Source of the DNA: Acidobacteriota bacterium
Lineage (GTDB): Bacteria > Acidobacteriota > UBA6911 > RPQK01 > DATIPO01
NCBI GenBank assembly: GCA_035471785.1
Contig: DATIPQ010000143.1
Span: 1 to 64,000, forward strand
Direction of reading: 5' to 3'
Length of the DNA stretch: 64,000 bases
Shown here: positions 15,707 through 25,704 of the stretch, one piece after another
Position numbering within the stretch: position 1 is the stretch's first letter
Layout: every line of letters starts with the position of its first letter
Notes under the pieces: generated by a model
What the model saw: only the letters and a program-made list of their open reading frames with translations
Told to the model about the DNA's origin: nothing
The model's database searches: none
Made by a program: the position numbers and the translations under genes

Positions 15707-17611
15707 ATGAAAAGGATCACCCTTTACCTGCTGATTGCGCTATCGGCCGCCGTCCCAGCGGCGGCGGCCGACTACACTTTGGACGTCCGCCTCAACCCCG
15801 CCGCCAAGACCGTGGGCGGGTCCTTGCTGCTGGAGTGGACCAACGACACCCCGTTCCCCGCCCCCGACCTGCGCTTCCATCTCTACTTCAACGCCTGGGA
15901 GAACGAGAAGACCTCCTTCATGAACTCCTGGCGCTGGAGGGACCGCGACCTGAGCGACTGGGGCGAGGGGGATTGGGGCGGAACCGAGATCTCCTCCCTT
16001 GTCGTGGCCCGCAGCCTGCCTGCCGGCGAGGAGGGCGTCCCCCGGCGGGAAGACTTCGACCTGACCGGGCGCATGGAGTTCATCCAGCCTGACGACGGCA
16101 ATCCCAACGACCGCAGCGTCCTGCGCGTGGCGCTGCCCCAGCCGGTGGCGCCGGGCGAAAGCATCCGCGTGGAGATCGAGTTCACCACCAAGATCCCCCG
16201 CACCTTCGCCCGCACGGGATTCCGCGGCGACTACTACTTCCTGGCTCACTGGTTTCCCAAGCTGGGCGTTTTTGAAGAGGACGGCAGTTGGAACTGCCAC
16301 CAGTTCATCCAGACCGAGTTCTACAGCCGCTTCGGGGACTACGACGTCAAGCTGCAGGTGCCCTCGGGCTGGACGCTGGGCGCCACCGGGACGGCTCAAA
16401 GCGTCAACGACAACGGGGATGGGACCAGCACCCATCATTACACCCAGCAGCGCGTCCACGGCTTTGCCTGGGTCACCAGTCCCCGCCTGCGCGAGCACCT
16501 GCGCCGTTTTCAACACGAGAGCCTGCCTCCGGTGCAGATGCGCCTGCTCATCATGCCCGACCACGCCGGACAGGAAGACCGCTATTTCGCCGCCACCGAG
16601 GCAGCCCTGCGCTACTACGGGGAGTGGTTCGGAGCCTATCCCTACGACCATGTCACCGTGGTCGATCCAGCCTGGGAATCCGGCTCCGGAGGCATGGAAT
16701 ACCCCACCCTGTTCACCGGCGGGTCGCGCTGGCTGACGCCCTTGGGATCGGACCGTCCGGAAAGCGTCACCGTCCACGAGATGGGACATCAGTTCTGGTA
16801 CGGGGTGGTGGGCAACAACGAATTCGAACACGCCTGGCTGGACGAGGGACTCAATTCCTACTCGCAACTGCGTACCCAGATGGTGGCTTACCCCGAGGTC
16901 TACCGCACCCGACGCTATTTCAAGGGCTTCATCCCCCTGCTCTTCCGCGGACTGCCGCGCGAGCGGCGTACGGTGGCGGGCGAAAGCGAAGAGCTTGAGA
17001 AGGACATCATGGGACGTCCTTCCTGGAAACTGGGACCCGACGCCTACGGCATCAACTCCTACACCAAGCCGGCCCTGATGCTGCTCACCCTGGAGCGCTA
17101 CCTGGGATGGGACCGCTTTCAAAAGGCCATGGCGGCTTTTTATCGGCAGTACAGCTTCGGCCATCCTGTCGCCGAGGATTTCTTCCGCGTCCTCGGGGAA
17201 GAGACGGGAGAGGACCTGAGCTGGTTCTGGGAGCAGACCTACTACAGCTCCAACGTCTTCGACTACGGCGTTTCCCAGGTCGGCCGCGACCGCTTGGACC
17301 GTCCCTTCGTAGTGGTGCGGCGCTTCGGCGAAGCCACCTTCCCCGTCACCGCCCGCATCACCTTTGAGGACGGCACAAGCGTGCAAGAGGAATGGGACGG
17401 GCAAGGCCGCTGGCAGGACTACGTCTACCAGCCCGAGCAGCGCATCGTGCGGGTGGAGGTCGATCCGGAAGAAGTCGTGGCCCTGGACGTCGACCGCACC
17501 AACAACTCCTGGGTCGAGGATGCCCCCTCGGCCTTCGCCGCCAAGAAGTGGGCGCTCAAGTGGATGGTGTGGATGCAGAACGTGATGGAAACTTATGCCT
17601 TTCACTTTTGA
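15707..17611 (+). CDS. M1 family zinc metallopeptidase
   Basis: About 634 aa from ATG 15707 (a GTG at 15680 is possible). Signal peptide LYLLIALSAAVPAAAA. The aminopeptidase N-type motif GGMEYP replaces the classical GAMEN, and the zinc site is VHEMGHQFWYG followed by an 18-residue spacing to the Glu of WLDEGLNSY (HExxH-x18-E). Exported aminopeptidase acting on peptides, or a member of the non-peptidase M1 subgroup with GGMEY. It precedes a membrane-protein gene by 9 bases. Confidence 0.92.
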   Translation: MKRITLYLLIALSAAVPAAAADYTLDVRLNPAAKTVGGSLLLEWTNDTPFPAPDLRFHLYFNAWENEKTSFMNSWRWRDRDLSDWGEGDWGGTEISSLVVARSLPAGEEGVPRREDFDLTGRMEFIQPDDGNPNDRSVLRVALPQPVAPGESIRVEIEFTTKIPRTFARTGFRGDYYFLAHWFPKLGVFEEDGSWNCHQFIQTEFYSRFGDYDVKLQVPSGWTLGATGTAQSVNDNGDGTSTHHYTQQRVHGFAWVTSPRLREHLRRFQHESLPPVQMRLLIMPDHAGQEDRYFAATEAALRYYGEWFGAYPYDHVTVVDPAWESGSGGMEYPTLFTGGSRWLTPLGSDRPESVTVHEMGHQFWYGVVGNNEFEHAWLDEGLNSYSQLRTQMVAYPEVYRTRRYFKGFIPLLFRGLPRERRTVAGESEELEKDIMGRPSWKLGPDAYGINSYTKPALMLLTLERYLGWDRFQKAMAAFYRQYSFGHPVAEDFFRVLGEETGEDLSWFWEQTYYSSNVFDYGVSQVGRDRLDRPFVVVRRFGEATFPVTARITFEDGTSVQEEWDGQGRWQDYVYQPEQRIVRVEVDPEEVVALDVDRTNNSWVEDAPSAFAAKKWALKWMVWMQNVMETYAFHF

Positions 17612-17620
17612 GCCGTCAAC

Positions 17621-18673
17621 ATGAAAACCGCAGCCACAGCATTCCGCCGGGGCATCGCAGCCTCTCTCAGCGTCAAGCGCTTTATCTTCTGGATGTGGCT
17701 GGTCAGTTTTCTTCTGGCCTTTGCCCCCGCGCTCATCCTCTCCCACCAGATCGAGGACTCGCTGGGGTCCAGCGCCAAGGCCGAGGCGTTGGCTCAAGGT
17801 TACGACGACCGCTGGTATTTGGAGTTCGAAGCCGAAGCCAAGGCGCTGGCCGCCAGCTTCGACCCCACGGTGGCGGGAGCCGGTGCGGTCCTCAACGCTG
17901 TCGACGCCTTCTTGACCGGGGAGCACCTCGATTACTTCCCCGGAGTGGTTCTTATCGGCGCGCTTTACCTGCTGGTCTGGATCTGGGCCGCGGGAGCCAT
18001 TCTCACCGCCTTCGAGAGCGGGCAAGCGCCTTCCCTGCCCCAATGCGCGGCGGACGGGACACGCTATTTCTTCCGCTTTCTGCGTCTGTTTGTTCTCTCG
18101 GGGCTGGCTTACCTGGTCATCTTCGGCTGGCTGATGCCATTTCTGGAAGAGCACGTGGAGAGCGTCTCGCGCGACATCGTGGACGAGCGCATGGCCTTTT
18201 TCTGGTATTTGCTGGCCTACCTGGTGGCCTGGATCCTGCTGCTGATCGTCAACCTGGTCTTCGACTACGCCAAGATCGTGACCGTGATCGAGGACCGCCG
18301 CAGTATGCTGGGAGCGACCTTGCGCTCCTTGCGCCTGGTTTTCTCCCATCCCTTGCAGGCCATCTCGCTCTACGGACTCAACTTGCTGCTGGCGCTGGTT
18401 TTTTTGATCATCTACACAGCCCTGGCTCCCGGTGCCAGCCAGGCCTCATGGGCCGCCGTCATATGGGCCCTGTTCTTGGGCCAGCTCTACATCGCCTCCC
18501 GCATCTTCACCCGGCTGTGCTTTTTCGGCTCCCAGTTCGACCTCTGCACCCTCTGGCTGACCCCCGATTCAAACGGCGAGCCGGCCCCCGGCACCCAGCC
18601 GTCTTCTCCCTCCACAGGCGATTCGCTTCCCCAAGCAGAGTACGCCGGGGAGGACGAGCGCCCTCCGGCTTGA
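17621..18673 (+). CDS. multi-pass membrane protein, unknown function
   Basis: 350 aa with about six TM segments (FIFWMWLVSFLLAFAPALIL, VVLIGALYLLVWIWAAGAIL, LFVLSGLAYLVIFGWLMPFL, FFWYLLAYLVAWILLLIVNL, YGLNLLLALVFLIIYTALA, AAVIWALFLGQLYIASR) and a large extracytoplasmic loop after the first helix. The hydrophilic Pro/Ser/Glu tail is cytoplasmic. It lies 9 bases after the M1 gene, so the two are probably one operon. Family not recognised. Confidence 0.75.
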   Translation: MKTAATAFRRGIAASLSVKRFIFWMWLVSFLLAFAPALILSHQIEDSLGSSAKAEALAQGYDDRWYLEFEAEAKALAASFDPTVAGAGAVLNAVDAFLTGEHLDYFPGVVLIGALYLLVWIWAAGAILTAFESGQAPSLPQCAADGTRYFFRFLRLFVLSGLAYLVIFGWLMPFLEEHVESVSRDIVDERMAFFWYLLAYLVAWILLLIVNLVFDYAKIVTVIEDRRSMLGATLRSLRLVFSHPLQAISLYGLNLLLALVFLIIYTALAPGASQASWAAVIWALFLGQLYIASRIFTRLCFFGSQFDLCTLWLTPDSNGEPAPGTQPSSPSTGDSLPQAEYAGEDERPPA

Positions 18674-18798
18674 CTTCCATTCCGCACCCCTCCCGCAGGG
18701 CCAGTCTCCGCCCCCCAAGCTCGACCCACACTCGGGCAACTTGGAAGTTGGCCCTGTTGGCCCTTGGAATTCGGGAGTTCGCTCAGTGCGCGCGCCCT

Positions 18799-21700
18799 TT
18801 AAGGCGTGCGAACTGGCGCCGCCGGGCGGTCGGGGAGTTTCATGGGATTCTCCTCGATGCGCCTGAGGACTTCTTCCAGGGCCCGTTCCAGTTGGGCGTC
18901 GCGGCCCTCGATGAGGTCTTTGGGCGAGTTCTCGACCACGATGTCGGGATCGACGCCGTAACCTTCGATAGTCCACTCGCCCTCCTTGCTGCCGTAGCCG
19001 AACTCGGGGACGTTGACGCCGCCCCCGTCGATGAGCGTTCCGCGGCTGGTGATGCCGATGACCCCGCCCCAGGAGCGCTTGCCGATCAGCGGCCCCAGTC
19101 CGGCCTCGCGGAACATGGCCGGGAAGATGTCTCCGTCAGAAGCCGAAGTCTCGTTGAGCAGGCACACCAGGTGCCCGTGAAAGACCACCGAGGGGTAGGT
19201 GCCGGTGTAGTCGCTGGTACGGGCGTATCCGGTGTGCAGCAGTTCGCGCCTGAGGCGCTCGATGAGCATCTGAGAGACATTGCCTCCCCCGTTGCTGCGC
19301 ACGTCGATGACCAGCCCTTCTTTGCGGATCTGCCCGTAGTACCACTTGATGAACTCGCGGATGCCGTTGGCCCCCATGTCGGGAATGTGCAAATAGCCCA
19401 CACGTCCGCCGCTCATCTGGGAAACCTTGCGGCGGTTGTCCTCCACCCAGTTGAGGTAGACCAAGTCGCGCTCGTGGCGGATGGGCGAGTAGGTCACGTC
19501 GCGGCGTTGGCCCTCAGGAGAGTCGGCCACCGTCCAGGTCACCGGGTGTCCGTACTTGTGCAGCAGCACCTCGTATGGATTGTCCCCCGCCTGAACTTCT
19601 TGGCCGTCCACGGCCAGCAGGTAGTCGCCTTCCTGCACCTCGACGCCCACTTCGGTCAGGGGACTGCGGTAGAGATCTTCCTCGTTATGGCCGCCGAGGA
19701 TGGTGGCGATGCGGTAGCGCCCGGCTTGAGGATCGAGTTGGAAGCGGGCGCCCGCCAGGGCCGCCAGCGGCCGCTCGGGCTGCTTCCAATCGCCTCCGCT
19801 GATGTAGGCGTGACCCACGTTGAGTTCGGCGATCATCTCCGAGATGACGTAGTTGAGGTCGGAACGGTGGGCCACGTGCTCCAGCAGCGGACGGTACTGC
19901 TCGCGCAGCCCTTGCCAATCATAGCCGTGCATGTTCTCGACATAGAAAAAGTCGCGGTAGCGCCGCCACACCTCGTCGAAGATCTGCTCCCATTCCAGCT
20001 TGGGGACGCGGTCGACCTCCAGGCCGTCGGTGGAGACGCTCTTGGCCGATTTCGGGCCCTCGGGAGCCGCCGCCAGCAGTTGAAAATCGTTGCCTTGCCG
20101 CACCAGAAGCTTGCTGTTGTCGGCCGACAGGGCGTAGCCCGCGATGGGCTGCATGAGGTCGCTTTCCTTGCGGTCCTTCAGGGAGTAGATCTTGAGTCCC
20201 GGAGGAATGTCGGATGCGCGTCCGTAGTAGAAGGGTCCGGTGCGGACGTAGATCAGGTGTCCTTTCACAGCCGAGAGCGCCGCGTAGTTGTCGAGATCGA
20301 CGGGGACGCGCTCGACACGCTGCGCCAGTCCTTCGAAGTCGATCGATTCGGCGGCTTCCATCGCGGCTTCGCCCTCTTCTGGGCCGCTTTCTCCGGCCTC
20401 ATCCTGAGAGGCGCCTTTCTTCCCGCCCATTTCTTCCTCTGAGGATTCTTCAGCCTGGCCTTCTTTCTCCTCCACCGTGACTTCGTCGCTGCGGGGCGGA
20501 AAGAGGCTCTTGACGTCCTCGCGCAGGGCCAGGGCGTAGATTCCGCTTTCGCGGTCGACCATGTAGTTCCATTCGAAGCTGCCGATTTGGGGCTGGAACA
20601 TGCGGTCGCTCAGATAGAAAAGGTAGTTGCCTGCGGGGTCCCAGGCCGGACTGAACTCGTTGAAGAACTCGCCGGTGACGCGGTGCAGTCGGCTGTCCCG
20701 AGAATCCCAGATGTAGATGGAGGTGAATCCGCTGGGGTCGCTCAGGGCGAAGCTCAGGTAGCGTCCCTTGGGAGACCATTGGTAGCCGGGCACCTGCCCT
20801 CCCTTTTCGTCGGCGATCCGCTGCACCGAGCGGTCTTCCACGGCGAGGACGAAGATGCGGCCCTCCTTGTCGGAGTAGGCGATATGCTTGCCGTCCGGAG
20901 ACCACTGCGGGGAGTAGAGCATGGCCTCGTTCCCATCGGTCACCTGCTGGGGCTCGTCCTTTCCGTCCTGGGAGACCAGGTAGAGTTCCTCTTCGCCGTC
21001 CAGGTCGGAAATGAACACGATCCGGGAGCCGTCCGGGGACCAGTCGGGGGCCTTGTCGTGGGCGCCTGAGGAGCGGGTCAGGTTGCGGGTGGGACCGTGT
21101 TCGACGGGAGCCGTGAAGATGTCTCCGCGGGCCGCGAAAAGGGCCCGTTCGCCCTTGGGGCTGAGTCCGAAATTTTCGATCACGTCGGCGGCCGAGGTGC
21201 GCTCGGGACGCATGGCCAGTCCGTCATAAGGCACGGTGATCTCGACCTTGCGCGAGTCGCCGCTGGAAGCGTCGAGGATGTGCAGCTCGCCCGCCAGTTC
21301 GTAGACGATGCGGTCGTCCTCGGACTTGCTGGGCCAACGCACGTCCCAGGTGGTGCTGCGGGTCAACTGGCTTAAATCGCCGGAGTCGACATCGTAGGCG
21401 TAAAGATTGAGCGTCCCGTCGCGGTCGGAGGCGAAGTAAATGACTCCGTCGCCCCACATGGGATCGCGGTCGCTGCGCTCATGCTGGGTGACCGGGGTCG
21501 TTTCAAGGCTCTCAAGGTCGATGATTTGCAGGTCCTGGGCCCAGCCTCCCTGATAGCGCTTCCAGGAGCGGAAATCGCGGAAAAGAGGCGAGTAGACCAT
21601 CTTTGTTCCGTCGGGGGAGAAGTCGCCGGCGCCCGCCGTGGGCATGGGCAGAGCCTGGGGCAGTCCGCCTTCCACCGAGACCGTGAAGAGGCGTCCCCCG

Positions 21701-22149
21701 GCCAGCGACCACTCCTCGCGCAGGGAGCGGAAGAGCACCCCGTTTCCGTCGGGAGTCCAGCCGTAGACGATGTTGTCGTAGCCCCAGCGGGGAGGCAGGG
21801 GTCCGCGGGCGGGATAGAAGGTCAACTGCTTGGGGACGCCCCCTTGCGCAGGCATCACATAGACCTGCTCGTCGCCGTCGTACTGGCCGGTGAAGGCGAT
21901 CCAGCGCCCGTCGGGCGAGAACTTGGGAAAGATTTCGATCCCTTCATGGGACGTCAGCCGCCGGGCCGTGCCGCCTTCAGCCGGAGCCGTCCACAGATCG
22001 CCGGCATAGCCGAAAGCCACCTGATCTCCATGCAGGTCGGGAAAGCGCAGCAGCTTGGTCTGTCCCCAAGCCTGCTCACCCACCAGCAAGAATGCCGCCA
22101 ACAGCGCCAGAGTTGTCGCCCAAGAAAACCGATATGCCTTTACCTTCAT
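18799..22149 (-). CDS. tricorn-like S41 serine protease with beta-propeller and PDZ
   Basis: About 1116 aa. Signal peptide (TTLALLAAFLLVGEQAWGQ). Repeated TolB/WD40-like blades occupy roughly 30-540 (KFSPDGRWIAF, DFSPDGTKMVYS, DWSPDGSRIVFISDLDG, QWSPDGKHIAYS). An acidic Glu/Ser linker (about 560-610) precedes a tricorn core domain. A PDZ module follows (VQEGDYLLAVDGQEV), then the S41 catalytic domain with VIDVRSNGGGN and the nucleophile serine in NETSASDGDIFPAMF. Tricorn-type enzymes degrade peptides to short products. The ATG at 22149 has GGGAG 8 bases upstream; ATG 22155 is the alternative. Confidence 0.92.
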   Translation of the reverse strand: MKVKAYRFSWATTLALLAAFLLVGEQAWGQTKLLRFPDLHGDQVAFGYAGDLWTAPAEGGTARRLTSHEGIEIFPKFSPDGRWIAFTGQYDGDEQVYVMPAQGGVPKQLTFYPARGPLPPRWGYDNIVYGWTPDGNGVLFRSLREEWSLAGGRLFTVSVEGGLPQALPMPTAGAGDFSPDGTKMVYSPLFRDFRSWKRYQGGWAQDLQIIDLESLETTPVTQHERSDRDPMWGDGVIYFASDRDGTLNLYAYDVDSGDLSQLTRSTTWDVRWPSKSEDDRIVYELAGELHILDASSGDSRKVEITVPYDGLAMRPERTSAADVIENFGLSPKGERALFAARGDIFTAPVEHGPTRNLTRSSGAHDKAPDWSPDGSRIVFISDLDGEEELYLVSQDGKDEPQQVTDGNEAMLYSPQWSPDGKHIAYSDKEGRIFVLAVEDRSVQRIADEKGGQVPGYQWSPKGRYLSFALSDPSGFTSIYIWDSRDSRLHRVTGEFFNEFSPAWDPAGNYLFYLSDRMFQPQIGSFEWNYMVDRESGIYALALREDVKSLFPPRSDEVTVEEKEGQAEESSEEEMGGKKGASQDEAGESGPEEGEAAMEAAESIDFEGLAQRVERVPVDLDNYAALSAVKGHLIYVRTGPFYYGRASDIPPGLKIYSLKDRKESDLMQPIAGYALSADNSKLLVRQGNDFQLLAAAPEGPKSAKSVSTDGLEVDRVPKLEWEQIFDEVWRRYRDFFYVENMHGYDWQGLREQYRPLLEHVAHRSDLNYVISEMIAELNVGHAYISGGDWKQPERPLAALAGARFQLDPQAGRYRIATILGGHNEEDLYRSPLTEVGVEVQEGDYLLAVDGQEVQAGDNPYEVLLHKYGHPVTWTVADSPEGQRRDVTYSPIRHERDLVYLNWVEDNRRKVSQMSGGRVGYLHIPDMGANGIREFIKWYYGQIRKEGLVIDVRSNGGGNVSQMLIERLRRELLHTGYARTSDYTGTYPSVVFHGHLVCLLNETSASDGDIFPAMFREAGLGPLIGKRSWGGVIGITSRGTLIDGGGVNVPEFGYGSKEGEWTIEGYGVDPDIVVENSPKDLIEGRDAQLERALEEVLRRIEENPMKLPDRPAAPVRTP

Positions 22150-22516
22150 GCCCATATCTCCCTTGCCCCCGCGGTCGCTTTGACCGGGATTGGCGACTGA
22201 ACTGGCCGGTCAAGACCGACCGTCCGCGTGAGCCTCCCGGAGGCCGCATTGCGGGCCGCAGTTTCTATTCTCGTTCCATGCTACACGCCCCCCGCTCCCC
22301 GACAAAGCTGCAAGCCGCGAGGTGAGGGGTTCTCAATTCAAATCGGAAATGTTGATCGCTGAAGCAGCAATCTGTCTCATAGCTCCGGGAGCAGATGGAG
22401 CGCCGCCTTAGGGCCCTAAAACTCGGCTCCCGGCTAGCAGTTCAGCTAAGCCGAAGCTAAGCCAGGGAGCGAGCAGTCTAATACCGCCGAGCGCTGAAAC
22501 TTGATCCGTGTGTGAC
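22150..22516. other. intergenic stretch with repeat R2 at its right end
   Basis: No gene is seen. The region between the tricorn-like gene and the cassette holds imperfect palindromic GC-rich sequence. Its right part (from about 22461) is homologous to a segment at 44799-44905 on the other strand. No promoter or terminator is convincing. Confidence 0.5.
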
Positions 22517-22541
22517 TTACTGGCCACCTAGTGGCCCTAGG
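22461..22541 (+). repeat. dispersed repeat R2, copy 1
   Basis: This stretch and the reverse complement of 44799-44905 share GAGCGAGCAG, ATACCGCCGAG, GCTGAAACTTGATCCGTGTG and the 15-base near-palindrome GGCCACCTAGTGGCC (22522-22536) followed by CTAGG. The R2 copy runs into the last codons of the thioredoxin-like gene (stop at 22517-22519). Confidence 0.8.
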
Positions 22542-23179
22542 GGGACATGAGTGACGCCGGACAGCTTGTGAGAGCGGACGTATTGTCCTTGGCCTGGCGG
22601 TGGCGGATTATCGAGTACTTGGCAAAGAAGGGCGGCTTCCCTTGAGCCGATTTGGCCAAGCACGCCTAACACCACAAACGAATCAGGATCGATTAGCAGT
22701 GTGTGAGGCAAGGCGTCCATTCCAAGCGCTAAGCGAAGGTCCAAGTTGTCACGGGGCCTGAAGGACCGGGCCGACAGTTCCAGATTTCGAGCATGTTCGA
22801 TCAGCTCTTCACTCAATCGAGTTCCCCCAAATGACACCACCCACAGATCCAGGGGACGTTGACGACTTGCCATGCCTTCTAGCATCCGCTTCCAAGCGTC
22901 TATTCCGGCCTGCGAATAGGGGCAATCATCAGCCAGGAGGATCAAGACTCGAAAACTTTGCTCGTACGAGTCAGTCCCCGACTGTGACAGGGGCACAAGT
23001 CGGCCCAAGAGATCCTCGGTCGGAAGAATTTGAGAGATTGGTGATTTTTGAGCGGCCTCCAATTCAGCGACCCTAGAATTGAGCTGAATCGTGTCGAGCA
23101 CGTTCTTGACCACGAGTCCGGCCATGAAAAGACAAGCCGCAACCAGGCAACAGAATAGAAGGGGATGCTTTTTCAGCAT
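22517..23179 (-). CDS. membrane-anchored thioredoxin-fold protein with CPYS site
   Basis: 220 aa. One N-terminal TM anchor (LLFCCLVAACLFMAGLVVKNVL) is followed by a thioredoxin-like domain: strand VLILLADDCPYS (active-site position), helix AGIDAWKRMLEG, strand LWVVSFGG and cis-Pro loop DALPHTLLID. The usual CxxC is CPYS here, so only the first cysteine is present, as in monothiol enzymes. Ten or so C-terminal residues (HVPLGPLGGQ) come from repeat R2. GAGGA precedes the ATG. It is the last gene of a four-gene minus-strand cassette, 18 bases after the permease. Likely periplasmic; substrate unknown. Confidence 0.75.
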   Translation of the reverse strand: MLKKHPLLFCCLVAACLFMAGLVVKNVLDTIQLNSRVAELEAAQKSPISQILPTEDLLGRLVPLSQSGTDSYEQSFRVLILLADDCPYSQAGIDAWKRMLEGMASRQRPLDLWVVSFGGTRLSEELIEHARNLELSARSFRPRDNLDLRLALGMDALPHTLLIDPDSFVVLGVLGQIGSREAALLCQVLDNPPPPGQGQYVRSHKLSGVTHVPLGPLGGQ

Positions 23180-23197
23180 GTAGAGCAGTCCTCGGAG

Positions 23198-25594
23198 CTA
23201 GGGTAGGTGCAGATAACGCGTGGGAGATTCCTTGACGACCCTCCGGAACGGAATCAGGAAAGCAAAGGTGGAGGCGCCGGCCACAAGAACCGCCACCGCG
23301 ACATAGGGGACGACCGATTCCTGCGGGAGTCCCCGGAGTACTCTGGAAATATAGCTAAGTGCTAGAGAAGACCCTAGCAGCCCTAGCAGCAGGCCCACCA
23401 CAGTGGTCCTGAGCAAGCGGAAGAGACCCGAGGCAGCCAGGTGCTTGGGGCCGGCGCCCAGGGCCTTACGGATGGAGAATTCCCTCATACGACTAAAGCA
23501 CATGTGGCTGAACGCCGCATATATGCCCAGAACGGCCGTGAAAAGTGCGGCGCTACTGAAAATCAAGAGCACGAGGGATGTGAATCTTAAGCGCGAAATC
23601 TCAACGGCTAGCATTTCAGTGAAGCCCAGCGGCCTTCGCACCGCCAGATCGGGAAAAACGGCCTGGAGATTCTCGACCAGCCAGTCTCCAAGGGCGGCCG
23701 GTGAGCCCTCCTTGGTTTGGAAGATGACCCAGCAATGCACCAGCGGCTCGGAATCGAAGTGAAGATAGATGTTGTTCGTACCCTGCACGTCCTCCCACTG
23801 GCTGGACACCGCATTCTGCCTGTGGGGATTGTCGACGACGCCGACAATGGTGACGTGCTCGCCCGGCTCGTCGGGCCATCCGATCTTGAGGCGCTTGCCC
23901 AAAGCTCCGTCGGGCCAAAGGGAATTCGCTGTTGAGAGATCAACAATAGCCGTCGGTCGGGATTCTTTTTCCCGGAAGGCTCTGCCCTGTACCAGGGGTA
24001 TCCCCAAAGTCTTAAAATATCCGGAACTGATATATTTCTCGCGGGCTTGGATCACCTTGCCATGATGTTCCGGTCCCAGGACCGTAAAGAACGTACTTCC
24101 AGTATAATTCTCGAAAGGCAACCCGGAGCTGAGAGCAACAGAAACAGGCCCTTCAGGCCCCTGGAGCACTTCTTTGAGGCTCTGGTATTCAAGCAACGGC
24201 CCATCCCCCGCCCCGCTTGTCCTCGCTTGGTTGGATACCCGGATGGCTTGAAGGAGGCGGTAAGGTGTTCCCGCCTCGCTCAGGGAGCTAGCTTTAAACC
24301 ACACCAACGTGGGAACTCCTGCGCTCAGCATGATGACAGTGGCGAAGGTAATCTGACCGGCCAGGAGAGTGTCGACCCAGCCGGATGAGCGTCCTTCTCC
24401 CCGAGCCGGTTTAGTAATAGACTGACTGAGGCTGATCCACGAATCAACCTTCCACCGGTGCCAGCCAGCCACGCACACCACCACGACGACACAGGCAACA
24501 GCCGGCAGGAGTGCGAGTGCAATCACTCGCATGCTGAAGCCTATCTCGTCGGCCCGGGTCAGATCTGGAGGGGCTTGAGCGATCAGCCACTCGGTTAGCA
24601 GAATACCGCCGGAGACACCCGCCACTGCCGCCAAGCTCATGGCGAAGACGGTCTCAAGCACGACTTGACCCATGAACCGCCAACGAGGGCATCCCAAGGC
24701 CTTGCGAACAGCAATCTCGGATGCGGTTTGTTTGCTGTGGATTACGGTCAGCACGGCGGTTGTCACCAAGGCGAGAAGAAGGAGGGCTCCGACGCTGGCA
24801 GTCAGAGCCATTAGCGTAGCGGCGTCGTCGCCTCCCTGTCTTCTCTTGCTCAGCAAAGGCAGGACCGCCGCCAAACTTTGGACTGCGGGCGAAGCTTGCC
24901 AGCGATAGTCCCCTCCGATTGCCTTTTGCAGTTGGCGCAGTTCCTGTGCTGCTTGCCTGGGATTGGCATCTGCGGCCAATCGTGCGATGGGCGTCAAGAT
25001 GCGCGCCCAAGGAACCGAGAGAGCCGAAGAAAAGGTCTGTTCCAAAGGAACCCAGATTTTGACGTCGCGGTGGGGAAAGCTGAAGCCCTCTGGCATGATC
25101 CCCACGATTCTGATAGTCCCTTGATCAAGTTGGATCAACTCACCCAAGCAATCTCTTCGGCCTCCAAGACGAGACCGCCAAAACCCAAAGCTAACCACCG
25201 CAGGCAGCTCCCCTCCCTCTTGACTCTCGCTCAGCGTCGTTCCTAACAGTGGCCGTTCACCGAGAACGGAAAAGAAGTCTTTGCTGACTAGAAGACCCTC
25301 GATCCCGACTGACTGGCCCTGTTGCGGGATCAATTCGAATGACTTGGACCGGAAGCCGCCAGCCACCTCGATGCTGGCTGCTTCTCTTTCAACCAGTTCC
25401 AAGAGAGGGTAAGACCAACTCTCAAGTGAGCCTTGGGGCTCTTGCACGAATGCCACGAGCCGATCTTGGTCGCGAAACGACAAGGGCTTGAGAAAGACAG
25501 GATGAATGAACGCAAGAAGGGCGGTAGTGGCCACTAACGCTACGGCCGTCACGGAGATCAACGCTAGAAAGTAAACTTGCTTCAGCTTGCCCAT
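23198..25594 (-). CDS. orphan MacB/FtsX-type permease
   Basis: About 798 aa from the ATG at 25594 (the frame is open to a GTG at 25675 that would add a poor N-terminus). TM1 (LISVTAVALVATTALLAFI), MacB-type periplasmic region with FRDQDRLV, three TM helices at about 255-370 with ASEIAVRKALGCPRWR, a second periplasmic region, then three TM helices near the C-terminus with MREFSIRKALGAGPKH. There is no ATPase domain. It resembles ADOP permeases but lacks their N-terminal soluble segment. It lies between a Cys-rich secreted peptide gene and a thioredoxin-like gene, all on one strand. Substrate unknown. Confidence 0.88.
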   Translation of the reverse strand: MGKLKQVYFLALISVTAVALVATTALLAFIHPVFLKPLSFRDQDRLVAFVQEPQGSLESWSYPLLELVEREAASIEVAGGFRSKSFELIPQQGQSVGIEGLLVSKDFFSVLGERPLLGTTLSESQEGGELPAVVSFGFWRSRLGGRRDCLGELIQLDQGTIRIVGIMPEGFSFPHRDVKIWVPLEQTFSSALSVPWARILTPIARLAADANPRQAAQELRQLQKAIGGDYRWQASPAVQSLAAVLPLLSKRRQGGDDAATLMALTASVGALLLLALVTTAVLTVIHSKQTASEIAVRKALGCPRWRFMGQVVLETVFAMSLAAVAGVSGGILLTEWLIAQAPPDLTRADEIGFSMRVIALALLPAVACVVVVVCVAGWHRWKVDSWISLSQSITKPARGEGRSSGWVDTLLAGQITFATVIMLSAGVPTLVWFKASSLSEAGTPYRLLQAIRVSNQARTSGAGDGPLLEYQSLKEVLQGPEGPVSVALSSGLPFENYTGSTFFTVLGPEHHGKVIQAREKYISSGYFKTLGIPLVQGRAFREKESRPTAIVDLSTANSLWPDGALGKRLKIGWPDEPGEHVTIVGVVDNPHRQNAVSSQWEDVQGTNNIYLHFDSEPLVHCWVIFQTKEGSPAALGDWLVENLQAVFPDLAVRRPLGFTEMLAVEISRLRFTSLVLLIFSSAALFTAVLGIYAAFSHMCFSRMREFSIRKALGAGPKHLAASGLFRLLRTTVVGLLLGLLGSSLALSYISRVLRGLPQESVVPYVAVAVLVAGASTFAFLIPFRRVVKESPTRYLHLP

Positions 25595-25704
25595 CACGTT
25601 TCTCTCAAGACGACCTAGCAGGCAGTCTGCTCCAAGCCGTCCGACGTGTCCCGAAGTCCAGGAATGAACTGGCACCCGTCAACGCGGGCGCAGTCACGAA
25701 CGAT

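Noticed and set aside
22150-22516. CRISPR array or tRNA in the repeat-rich gaps (22.2, 44.8, 50.5, 63.5 kb)
   Set aside because: Repeats are not regularly spaced, spacers are absent, and no tRNA cloverleaf is visible.
25595-25675. GTG-initiated extension of the orphan permease
   Set aside because: The extra 27 residues are unlike ADOP N-termini and lie in the intergenic gap after the Cys-rich gene.
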